A DNA stretch of 6,708 nucleotides, taken from Spirochaetia bacterium UBA5550. GTDB lineage: Bacteria > Spirochaetota > UBA4802 > UBA5550. The stretch spans positions 1 to 6,708 of the forward strand of contig DINC01000096.1 in NCBI GenBank assembly GCA_002425885.1, read 5' to 3'. Both the position numbers and the translations under genes were made by a program. Shown here piece by piece: positions 1 to 6,593 of this stretch. The first letter of the stretch is position 1, and each line of letters opens with the position of its first letter. The notes below the pieces were generated by a model. That model was given only the letters and a program-made list of their open reading frames with translations, did no database searches and was not told where the DNA came from.

Positions 1-913
1 CATATAAAGGGAGATTACTTTTTTGTGACTTGGATTTCCGGATTATTTCATCAAAGATAACACTGTTAAGCCTGATGTTGTAATGAGAATATAGTGTCCT
101 TGAAAGGATATACTTTATTAATGGAATATTATCCGTGAATCTGTCAGTTGAAATAAAATGACCTGAGTCTGTTTCAATAACCCAATCCTGTTTAATACTA
201 TCTGATAAAAATGAAAGAAGGTTTTCATTCTCCTCTGCATGTGCTGAAAGCCTTGTAATGTTTTTTGCAGCATCCGGGAATCTTCCGGTAATTGCGGGGA
301 AAATGATGTTCCGGATGTAGTTTCTCTGATACCCGTTCTCTGAGTTGGAAAGATCTTCCCGCCATTTAATTTTTCTATCTTTCAGATAAGAATATATTTC
401 ATCCGGTGAAATATCCAGCAAAGGACGTATAATATTTCCATTGATATAGTTTATTCCTCTAAGTCCGAAAATTCCTGTGCCGGAAAATATCCGCATGAGT
501 ATTGTTTCAACATTATCCAGACTATTATGTGCAGTTGCAGCTTTGTTGAATCCCTCTGACGCTATTATATCTTTAATCATGGCATACCGGACATCCCTTG
601 CCTGTTCTTCAAATGAAATACCGGGTGTTCTGCATGATTTAAAATTAAATTTACGTTCATAGAAAGATATTCCGTATTCAACAGCTTTCCCTCTGACAAG
701 TGCGGCATCGTTATCCGAGTCAATCCCCCGTGTAAGGTGATTAAGGTGAAATAACCCGATATTTACAGGAACAGTTTCCCTGTACCGCAGCATAAGTTCA
801 AGCATGGCCATGGAATCTTTTCCCGCAGAAAGAGAAAGGAGGATTTTATCACCGGGTGATATCAGGTTCCGGATTTTTATTGTTTCTATGAATTTGCGGT
901 AAATATCAGTCAT
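1..913 (-). CDS. tilS: tRNA(Ile)-lysidine synthetase TilS, 3' end cut by the window edge
   Basis: TilS is a cytoplasmic enzyme that uses ATP and lysine to convert C34 of the CAU anticodon of a minor tRNA-Ile to lysidine. This makes the tRNA read AUA codons and be charged with isoleucine. My reading of the minus strand from the ATG at 911-913 gives 304 uninterrupted codons up to base 2, so the C-terminus is missing. Visible motifs are the PP-loop SAGKDS (about residues 29-34), FEEQARDVRY (101-110), AHNSLDNVETILMR (128-141) followed by SGTGIFGLRGI, and RPLLDISPDEI then WREDLSN and RNYIRN (163-202). Together these are the full TilS N-terminal ATPase signature. About 100 further residues of the following helical region are present. 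The second PP-loop glycine (usual SGGxDS) is alanine here. The gene starts 17 bases after the ybeY stop and has no clear Shine-Dalgarno sequence, so coupled translation is likely. TtcA-type thiolases share the PP-loop but lack the later motifs, so TilS is a secure call. Confidence 0.95.
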   Translation of the reverse strand, partial: MTDIYRKFIETIKIRNLISPGDKILLSLSAGKDSMAMLELMLRYRETVPVNIGLFHLNHLTRGIDSDNDAALVRGKAVEYGISFYERKFNFKSCRTPGISFEEQARDVRYAMIKDIIASEGFNKAATAHNSLDNVETILMRIFSGTGIFGLRGINYINGNIIRPLLDISPDEIYSYLKDRKIKWREDLSNSENGYQRNYIRNIIFPAITGRFPDAAKNITRLSAHAEENENLLSFLSDSIKQDWVIETDSGHFISTDRFTDNIPLIKYILSRTLYSHYNIRLNSVIFDEIIRKSKSQKSNLPLY

Positions 914-930
914 CAGAGTAATTGCAGCTT

Positions 931-1383
931 TCAGATGTCGCTCATAATTTTTTCTTCAAATTTCTGCATCCTCTTTTCGTCTTCTGAGGATTTTTCATGA
1001 TCATATCCGAGAAGATGGAGAATGCCGTGTACCAGCAGCCTTTTAACTTCGGCCTGTAGAGTTACATCATACTCGGCAGCCTGCTCGGCTGCTTTTGGAA
1101 GTGAGATATAGATATCTCCAAGTTCTTCAGTCATATCACCAGGTAAAGGGAAAGGTTCATCTCTGTAGGCAAAACTTATAACATCTGTAGGTTTATCTTT
1201 TCCGCGGAATTCTCTGTTTATTTCATGAATTGTTTCATTGTCTGTAAGTATTATTGAAATTGAAACATTGTCTGTTCCGGTAAGTTCAAGAATTTTCCCT
1301 GAGATATTTAATACATAGTCTTTTGTGATTTCTGAGTAAGGGAGAGACAGGTCCCCCTCTGTAAATATTTCTATTGCATGCAT
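931..1383 (-). CDS. ybeY: Endoribonuclease YbeY (rRNA maturation factor)
   Basis: YbeY is a zinc-dependent single-strand endoribonuclease of the UPF0054 family, needed for maturation of the 16S rRNA 3' end and for ribosome quality control. The zinc site HGILHLLGYDH is intact, with histidines at residues 128, 132 and 138 when counted from the longer GTG start (119, 123 and 129 from the ATG used here). The family motifs KDKPTDVISF and ELGDIYIS precede it. I chose the ATG at 1381-1383, giving 150 residues beginning MHAIEIFTE, because it lies one base after the pgpH stop (TGA-A-ATG) and gives a typical family N-terminus. An in-frame GTG at 1408-1410 would add nine residues (MTQKAGLSE) and overlap pgpH. 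The AGAGG sequence in front of that GTG sits only about three bases away, which is too close. The genes before it encode PgpH and PhoH/YbeZ; YbeZ is a known physical partner of YbeY, so the neighbourhood fits its function. Confidence 0.96.
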   Translation of the reverse strand: MHAIEIFTEGDLSLPYSEITKDYVLNISGKILELTGTDNVSISIILTDNETIHEINREFRGKDKPTDVISFAYRDEPFPLPGDMTEELGDIYISLPKAAEQAAEYDVTLQAEVKRLLVHGILHLLGYDHEKSSEDEKRMQKFEEKIMSDI

Positions 1384-1384
1384 T

Positions 1385-3667
1385 TCACTTAACCCGGCCT
1401 TTTGCGTCACTCACCTCTTTCTCGAGAGCTTTAACTCTGTCTGTATCAGGGTATTCAATCCTTGTATGAAAAATACCAAACAGCATATTAAGAAATACAT
1501 TCTGAACTTTTTTTAATTCAACCATTGAAAGGCCGGAACTGTCAAGCTCGCCATCATTAAGCTTGTTGTAGATTATCTTTCTCACCAGACCTTCAATTTT
1601 ATCTTTTGTGGGGTCTTTAATAGATCTTGAGGCAGCTTCAATAGCATCGGCAAGCATAACTATAGCGGTTTCCTTGCTTCTCGGTTTCGGGCCGTGATAC
1701 TGAAAATCATCCTTGTTGACAAACTCCTCGTTGCTTGCACTTGCGTTTTCCAGTGCCTGATGGTAAAAATATGTCATAGTAGATGTGCCGTGATGCTCAC
1801 TGATAAACTCTATCACCGATTCCGGAAGGCCGGAAGCTTTAGCCATGCTGACACCTTTATCAACATGAGAGATTATAAGTTTAGAGTATTCTGTCGGGGT
1901 AAACTTTTTTGCACGAACATCAGTTATTCCGTTTTCAATGTAAACACCGGCATCAGGAATTTTGCCAATATCGTGGTAAAAAGCTCCAACCCTGGCCAGC
2001 ATATAATTTGCCCTAATCTCCTTACAGGCAGCCTCAGCCAGCGTTGACACAAGGAGTGAGTGATTATAGGTGCCCGGCGCGTTGAGGAGCATTTTTTTGA
2101 AAATATCAGCATTCAGATCTGAAAGTTCAAGGAGTTTAAATCTGGTGGTAATATCAAAAACATGTTCATATATCGGGAATATTCCAAGTACCAGTATAGA
2201 ATTTAATATACCGTTTGCAACAGCAAGCTGGCAATGCGTTAGTGTAATTTTCAACGGTGCATTTTCAATAAATGAAAGGGCGATGATAATAACTGAATTA
2301 ATGGCTCCAAGTATCAGACCGCCTTTAAAGAAATCACTCCTTCTGTCAACGTTGAGATTGATAAATGACCCTATGAGCGCGGAACTGAAAGTTATAATCA
2401 CAATCTGAAGATCGACTTCAACCATCATGAATGTGAAAAAAACAATATATAATGCGACAAAAAGGGAAAGATATATATTGTAAAGAATTGATATCATCAT
2501 TGTGACAAAGGGGATCGGCATAAGTAATATTATAGCGATCTTGGAAGTCCTTGCCATTTCAAAATTATCGACAAAGAATGAATAAGCCATAAAGAAGATG
2601 AGGAGAGAAAAAACTACCACTATACCTTTGCGATCAGGGAAATAAAATATTTCATAAGTGAAGGTGAAAAAACTCATAATTGCTACAAAGATAATCTGGA
2701 GCAGTATAACTCCGATAATGAAATTCACATGAGAAGTTTTTGCATGCCTGTTTAGAATTGTTATCTTCTGTAAAACATCATTGGTTATTGTATCACCTTC
2801 CCTCACAAGGGACTGCCCCTTTTTAAGAACACCGGTGACAGGTTTTATTTCTTTAAGCTTTTCATCAATGCGTCTTTTTGTCTCTTCTTCGTTAAATGAA
2901 AGATTATGTCTGAGGTTGCTTTTAATAATTCCGGCTACTGCGAGTATTGTTTCCTGGGGGAGATATGGAGCAACTGAATAGCAGATGCTGTACAGCCTCC
3001 CCTTTACATTGTCAATGGTAACAAGGTCTTCTATCACTGCCGAGATCTCATCATTCAGTTCAGCGGAATCCTCATTACGTACGGTTATAGTTCTTATTTC
3101 GAGATTAAGCGGATTGTTATACTCTTTTTCAAGAACGCCAAGTCCCCTGTAGTCATATATATAAATCAGCATTTTTAAAACAGAATTTTTCAGCTGGCGG
3201 GGATTGTTATAATTAAGGAGACTTAAAAGCATTTTGTCAGAGTAGTTCACTGTTCCAGGCAGTCTGTTCTTCAGAACTTCAAGCTGAATGCTGAGATCAT
3301 TATTACTCAATGGCGGATAGTCTTCCAGAGTTTTAATGATTGCACCGAAAAGCTCATCTGCTATTTTGAGATTTTCCTGCAGTACAGATGAATTTTTATC
3401 AAAAACAAGTTTCTCTGCCTGAAGGGCTCTCTTCTTTTCTATATCTGTTTCAGATTCTTTGACAAAATAAATATCACGCTGTACGCGGATATCAGATTCA
3501 GCAATATCTCCGACATTATATGTATATGTTTTATCAGTAATTCTGTAGGCAAGTATAGCAGCAGACATAAAGATAAGGATCATCACGAATATATAATAAA
3601 AACGGATCTTCTTATCTTTAAAAATTCTCAGGAAATTCTGCTTTGATATGTCGCGAATATATCTCAT
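1385..3667 (-). CDS. pgpH: PgpH/YqfF-type 7TM HD-domain phosphohydrolase, likely c-di-AMP phosphodiesterase
   Basis: This is a 760-residue inner-membrane protein. Members of the family in Listeria (PgpH) hydrolyse cyclic di-AMP to pApA; that activity is inferred here. A first membrane helix lies at about residues 23-41. An extracytoplasmic 7TMR-HDED region follows (about 47-310), then a bundle of hydrophobic helices (about 313-503) and a cytoplasmic HD domain (about 528-740). Expected metal-binding residues are visible: H536 (TYNHSLL), H565-D566 (YHDIGK), H601 (ISHVDKG), H625-H626 (EHHGT) and D674 (MLADAIEAA). Their spacing closely follows Listeria PgpH. The family tail FHTRIEYPD is present at 733-741. 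The usual NPHD-like stretch after the HD motif is replaced by ITDVRAKKFTPTEY, so ligand contacts may differ. It starts 9 bases after the phoH stop with no good Shine-Dalgarno sequence, and its stop is one base before the preferred ybeY ATG. Length is normal and I see no frame break. Confidence 0.93.
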   Translation of the reverse strand: MRYIRDISKQNFLRIFKDKKIRFYYIFVMILIFMSAAILAYRITDKTYTYNVGDIAESDIRVQRDIYFVKESETDIEKKRALQAEKLVFDKNSSVLQENLKIADELFGAIIKTLEDYPPLSNNDLSIQLEVLKNRLPGTVNYSDKMLLSLLNYNNPRQLKNSVLKMLIYIYDYRGLGVLEKEYNNPLNLEIRTITVRNEDSAELNDEISAVIEDLVTIDNVKGRLYSICYSVAPYLPQETILAVAGIIKSNLRHNLSFNEEETKRRIDEKLKEIKPVTGVLKKGQSLVREGDTITNDVLQKITILNRHAKTSHVNFIIGVILLQIIFVAIMSFFTFTYEIFYFPDRKGIVVVFSLLIFFMAYSFFVDNFEMARTSKIAIILLMPIPFVTMMISILYNIYLSLFVALYIVFFTFMMVEVDLQIVIITFSSALIGSFINLNVDRRSDFFKGGLILGAINSVIIIALSFIENAPLKITLTHCQLAVANGILNSILVLGIFPIYEHVFDITTRFKLLELSDLNADIFKKMLLNAPGTYNHSLLVSTLAEAACKEIRANYMLARVGAFYHDIGKIPDAGVYIENGITDVRAKKFTPTEYSKLIISHVDKGVSMAKASGLPESVIEFISEHHGTSTMTYFYHQALENASASNEEFVNKDDFQYHGPKPRSKETAIVMLADAIEAASRSIKDPTKDKIEGLVRKIIYNKLNDGELDSSGLSMVELKKVQNVFLNMLFGIFHTRIEYPDTDRVKALEKEVSDAKGRVK

Positions 3668-3676
3668 ATTATTATA

Positions 3677-4639
3677 CTATTCATTATACCCTGCATTTTC
3701 GTAAGCTGCAACTATTTTTTCGACTACAGGATGACGGGATATATCTTCTTTTGTAAAGTTAATAAATTCAATTCCCTCAATCCCCTGTAGGATGTTCCGG
3801 CTGTGTATAAGTCCGGAGTTATGAGGTTTGGCAAGGTCAATCTGGGTAATATCACCTGAAATAACGAATTTTGAATTAACACCGAGTCGCGTCAGAAACA
3901 TTTTCATCTGGGAAACTGTTGTATTCTGCGCCTCATCAAGAATTATATAGGCATTATTAAGTGTACGCCCTCTCATATATGCAAGAGGTGCTATCTCAAT
4001 ATATCCTTTTTCTATTAAAGAGGAAACCCGGTCAAGTGTTAAGAGTTCAAAAAGCGCATCATAAAGAGGGCGCAGGTATGGATTTATTTTCTGTACAAGG
4101 TCACCCGGCAGAAAACCGAGGTTTTCACCGGCTTCTACAGCGGGACGTGTCAGTACAATGCGTTCCACCTTCCCTTTGAGAAAATAGTGAATTGCGGCAA
4201 CAACAGCGAGATATGTTTTCCCGGTACCCGCAGGGCCGATGCCGAACGTCACAGGTGATTTGTGGATTGCGTTCAGGTAATTCGCCTGGTTTATTGTCCG
4301 GGGAACTATTGTGCGGTTTGTGTCGGGTATATATATTTTCAGGCGGTTGACATCTTCCGCTCTGAATTTCTGGCCTGATTTTATTGATGAGGTAATGTAT
4401 CTGATTTCAAATTCATCAAGTTCATATGCTGCATCTTTCCCTGACAGATAATCAGAAAGGAGATGCAGCAGTTCAAAAGCTTTTTCAGTATCATGCTCAG
4501 ATTGAATTATTATTGTGTTACCTCTTGGAATGAGTGTAATATCAAGAATTTTTTCAATCTGCCTGAGGTTCCTGTCTTTCAGGCCGCAGAGCCGCTTATA
4601 AAGACCGGTATCATCAACCTCAAAATTTTCGTGCTGCAT
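3677..4639 (-). CDS. ybeZ: PhoH-family P-loop ATPase (YbeZ/PhoL type)
   Basis: This 320-residue cytoplasmic ATPase belongs to the PhoH/YbeZ family, thought to act with YbeY in RNA and ribosome metabolism; the exact substrate is not established. The N-terminal ~80 residues form the small KH-like region typical of YbeZ (RNLRQIEKILDITLIPRG and the following strand). The ATPase core contains Walker A GPAGTGKT (135-142), the family motif TRPAVEAGENLGFLPGD (164-180), Walker B YIILDEAQNT (231-240, acidic pair D235-E236) and the sensor-like SGDITQIDL (261-269). It ends with SRHPVV shortly before the C-terminus, as is usual. No C-terminal PIN or N-terminal fusion is seen. The ATG overlaps the aspS stop by one base (TAATG), and the nearest Shine-Dalgarno-like sequence is only GGA within aspS, so its translation is probably coupled to aspS. 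Placement immediately before pgpH and ybeY is the common bacterial arrangement. The name phoH is historical; phosphate control is not implied. Confidence 0.95.
   Translation of the reverse strand: MQHENFEVDDTGLYKRLCGLKDRNLRQIEKILDITLIPRGNTIIIQSEHDTEKAFELLHLLSDYLSGKDAAYELDEFEIRYITSSIKSGQKFRAEDVNRLKIYIPDTNRTIVPRTINQANYLNAIHKSPVTFGIGPAGTGKTYLAVVAAIHYFLKGKVERIVLTRPAVEAGENLGFLPGDLVQKINPYLRPLYDALFELLTLDRVSSLIEKGYIEIAPLAYMRGRTLNNAYIILDEAQNTTVSQMKMFLTRLGVNSKFVISGDITQIDLAKPHNSGLIHSRNILQGIEGIEFINFTKEDISRHPVVEKIVAAYENAGYNE
3683..3711 (-). promoter_or_regulatory. Possible internal promoter before pgpH
   Basis: Inside the 3' end of ybeZ, on the minus strand, a perfect TATAAT (3683-3688) lies 17 bases after TTGCAG (3706-3711, three of six consensus bases). 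Transcription would begin near 3676, only about nine bases before the pgpH ATG. A second TATAAT lies at 3671-3676. The region is AT-rich, so chance matches are easy. If real, it would separate pgpH, ybeY and tilS expression from aspS and ybeZ and produce a message with almost no leader. Confidence 0.2.
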
Positions 4640-6414
4640 TATTTCCGTACTACCCTGATCGACAGTTCATTAAGCTGATCTTCAGTTACAGGAGATGGAG
4701 CTTCGCTCATCATACACTGACCCTTCTGGGTTTTCGGGAAAGCCATAACTTCACGGATAGAGCCTCTCTGCAGCAGGAGCATCATGATCCTGTCTAATCC
4801 GAGAGCTATCCCGCCGTGCGGAGGTGCGCCATACTGAAGCGCATCAAGCAGAAATGAGAATTTGGTTCTTGCCTCCTCGTCAGACATCCCTATAACACTG
4901 AACAGTTTAGACTGAATTGCTGAATCGCTTATCCTGATTGAGCCGCCGCCGATTTCAACACCGTTAAGTACTATATCATAAGCCTGGGCCTTCATTTTGC
5001 GTGCTGTTTCCGGAGTTATATTGTCAAGCATCTCCGCATGTTCGGGGAGCGGCGCAGTAAACGGGTGGTGAACTGCATAATATCTTTTATCCTCTTCATG
5101 ATATTCAATAAGAGGAAAATCTGTAACCCAGAGGAAATTAAGTTTGTTATTATCAACCATGTCAAGATCACGGGCAATTTTCATTCTCATGTGTGCAAGT
5201 GTTGAATTAACAATTGCTTCTTTATCAACAGAGAAGAAAACTACGGCCGGTTCCTTGAGGTTAAACTTTTCTACAAGTTTTGCTTTTTCATCATCGGTTA
5301 TGAATTTTGAAATTCCACCCTCGAATTTTCCGTCATTATATTTGAACATCGGAAAACCTTTGGCTCCGAATTTTTTCACATATTCAGAGTAATCATCGGT
5401 CATCTTTCTTGAAAGCCTTCCGCCATCTTCAACGGCAAAACCTCTTATCACTCCATTACTGCTGAGAGCTGATGAGAAAACATTAAATGTTGAATTAATG
5501 AATATATCAGTACAGTCACGGATTTCAATGCCCACCCTCGTATCAGGAGCGTCAGTTCCGTATTTGCTCATTGCTTCATCATAATCCATAACAGGGAAGT
5601 CGTAATTAACATCTTTACCTGTTATCTCTTTAACTGTTTTCTTGATGAGTCCTTCGATGATCTCCATAATCATTTTCGGGGTCACAAAGGAAAGTTCCAT
5701 ATCTATCTGAGTAAACTCAGGCTGACGGTCATTTCGCAGATCCTCATCCCTGAAGCATTTAACAATCTGAAAGTACCTGTCAAATCCTGATATCATCAGT
5801 ATCTGTTTGAAAAGCTGGGGAGACTGCGGGAGTGCGTAAAATTCCCCCTTGTTGATTCTGCTTGGTACAAGGAAGTCCCTTGCTCCTTCCGGTGTTGATT
5901 TATTAAGTATCGGGGTTTCGATTTCAATGAATCTATGGTCAGAAAGATATTGTCTTGTGATCTGCATCATCCTGTGGCGTTTGAGCATGGCTTCACGCAT
6001 GTCCTCTCTGCGCAGATCAAGAAACCTGTATTTAAGCCTCACCTCTTCATTGATGCTGTCCCTGATGTCGATTGGGAATGGCGGTACAAGTGATTTATTA
6101 AGAATTTTTATATCAGAGGCGAAGATTTCAATATTACCTGTGGGGAGATTGGGATTAACTGTTTCAGGTGTTCTCTCCCTGATTTTACCGGTAACTGAAA
6201 CAACGAACTCACTTCTAACACTGTCAGCAAGTTCAGCATTTTCCGCTGAAACTGATGAATCAAAAACGGCCTGTATAATACCTGTAATGTCACGTATTTC
6301 AAGGAAAACAATACCGCCGAGATCTCTCTTTCTGTCGATCCAGCCGAATACTGTTACTTCCCTGTCTTTATCATTAGCGTTTATTTCACCGCAGTAAATC
6401 CTGTTGCTGAACAT
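4639..6414 (-). CDS. aspS: Aspartyl-tRNA synthetase, bacterial type with GAD domain
   Basis: AspRS is a cytoplasmic class IIb synthetase that activates aspartate with ATP and transfers it to tRNA-Asp. The 591-residue product is full length (E. coli about 590). The N-terminal OB fold (about 1-105) contains VFGWIDRKRDLGGIVF, the anticodon-binding strand. The catalytic domain has QSPQLFKQ (197-204), class II motif 2 FRDEDLRNDRQPEFTQID (221-238) and motif 3 GGIALGLDRIMMLL (534-547). The bacterial GAD insertion occupies about 290-400. The end (AFPKTQKGQCMMSEAPSPV) is typical. The ATG at 6412-6414 is preceded by GGAGAG with six bases between GGAG and the start, the best ribosome binding site in the window, which supports this start. 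It is the first recognised gene of the operon; its TAA overlaps the ybeZ ATG by one base. By my alignment, Leu32 resembles tRNA-Asp-specific enzymes, while Glu84 occupies a position used to separate specific from non-discriminating forms. No internal break is seen. Confidence 0.99.
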   Translation of the reverse strand: MFSNRIYCGEINANDKDREVTVFGWIDRKRDLGGIVFLEIRDITGIIQAVFDSSVSAENAELADSVRSEFVVSVTGKIRERTPETVNPNLPTGNIEIFASDIKILNKSLVPPFPIDIRDSINEEVRLKYRFLDLRREDMREAMLKRHRMMQITRQYLSDHRFIEIETPILNKSTPEGARDFLVPSRINKGEFYALPQSPQLFKQILMISGFDRYFQIVKCFRDEDLRNDRQPEFTQIDMELSFVTPKMIMEIIEGLIKKTVKEITGKDVNYDFPVMDYDEAMSKYGTDAPDTRVGIEIRDCTDIFINSTFNVFSSALSSNGVIRGFAVEDGGRLSRKMTDDYSEYVKKFGAKGFPMFKYNDGKFEGGISKFITDDEKAKLVEKFNLKEPAVVFFSVDKEAIVNSTLAHMRMKIARDLDMVDNNKLNFLWVTDFPLIEYHEEDKRYYAVHHPFTAPLPEHAEMLDNITPETARKMKAQAYDIVLNGVEIGGGSIRISDSAIQSKLFSVIGMSDEEARTKFSFLLDALQYGAPPHGGIALGLDRIMMLLLQRGSIREVMAFPKTQKGQCMMSEAPSPVTEDQLNELSIRVVRK

Positions 6415-6579
6415 TTATCTCTCCGGAATATCTTTATTTCTGTAATTATTTCTGATTGCTGCTGATGGTTTCGGCTTTACAGAAATGATTAATTTGCTTA
6501 GGATATTTTTTTCATACCATGATTTGTCAAGCTTAAAAAGAAGGAACATAAATCGCGGCAAATACATAAAAATTATCAT
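6415..6579 (-). CDS. Possible small membrane protein, unrecognised (weak)
   Basis: On the minus strand a 54-codon frame runs from the ATG at 6577-6579 to a TAA at 6415-6417, directly abutting the aspS ATG. The product begins MIIFMYLPRFMFLLFKLDK, a short hydrophobic segment followed by a basic, polar tail ending in NKDIPER. The exact abutment matches the tight junctions elsewhere in the operon. Against it: no ribosome binding site is visible before any of its methionines, the DNA is unusually AT-rich compared with the neighbours, and the candidate aspS promoter and leader hairpin occupy the same bases. I do not recognise the protein and consider this region more likely untranslated. Confidence 0.15.
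   Translation of the reverse strand: MIIFMYLPRFMFLLFKLDKSWYEKNILSKLIISVKPKPSAAIRNNYRNKDIPER
6419..6424 (-). promoter_or_regulatory. Ribosome binding site of aspS
   Basis: On the minus strand GGAGAG lies just upstream of the aspS ATG, with six bases between GGAG and the start codon. It is the only strong Shine-Dalgarno sequence I see in the window and it fixes the aspS start. Confidence 0.8.
6436..6486 (-). promoter_or_regulatory. Inverted repeat in the aspS leader (candidate mRNA hairpin)
   Basis: ATTTCTGTAA at 6436-6445 and its perfect complement TTACAGAAAT at 6477-6486 are separated by 31 bases. In the aspS transcript they could form a 10-pair stem ending about 11 bases before the GGAGAG site. 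A second copy of ATTTCTG at 6448-6454 could pair with the same partner arm (7 pairs), so two exclusive stems are possible. No T-run follows on the transcript side, so it does not look like an intrinsic terminator. The stem is AT-rich and may be chance. It is not a recognisable T-box or other known riboswitch. Confidence 0.3.
6500..6530 (-). promoter_or_regulatory. Candidate sigma70-type promoter for the aspS operon
   Basis: A perfect TTGACA (-35) is at 6525-6530 on the minus strand. The best -10 partner is TATCCT at 6500-6505 (four of six consensus bases) with a long 19-base spacer; AATATC at 6502-6507 gives 17 bases but a poorer match. Predicted transcription would start near 6493, giving a leader of about 80 bases that contains the inverted repeat. 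The position in the AT-rich gap before the first recognised operon gene supports it; the weak -10 and long spacer count against. Confidence 0.4.
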
Positions 6580-6593
6580 AAGAGAAATAAGTA

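Noticed and set aside
477..662. A 61-codon plus-strand frame in the left part of the window
   Set aside because: It lies opposite the TilS PP-loop domain, where the minus strand encodes conserved TilS motifs without interruption.
1694..2408. Two plus-strand open frames of 117 and 112 codons opposite pgpH
   Set aside because: Both are antisense to the conserved HD domain and last membrane helices of PgpH, with no family features of their own.
5849..6397. A 182-codon plus-strand open frame opposite the 5' part of aspS
   Set aside because: It is exactly antisense to strongly conserved AspRS sequence, its composition (Ser/Leu-rich) is typical of a mirror frame, and no ribosome binding site was seen.
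6451..6475. Repeated CTGAT/TGCTG bases before aspS considered as a terminator stem
   Set aside because: They are direct, not inverted, repeats (CTGAT-TGCTG-CTGAT), and no T-run follows.
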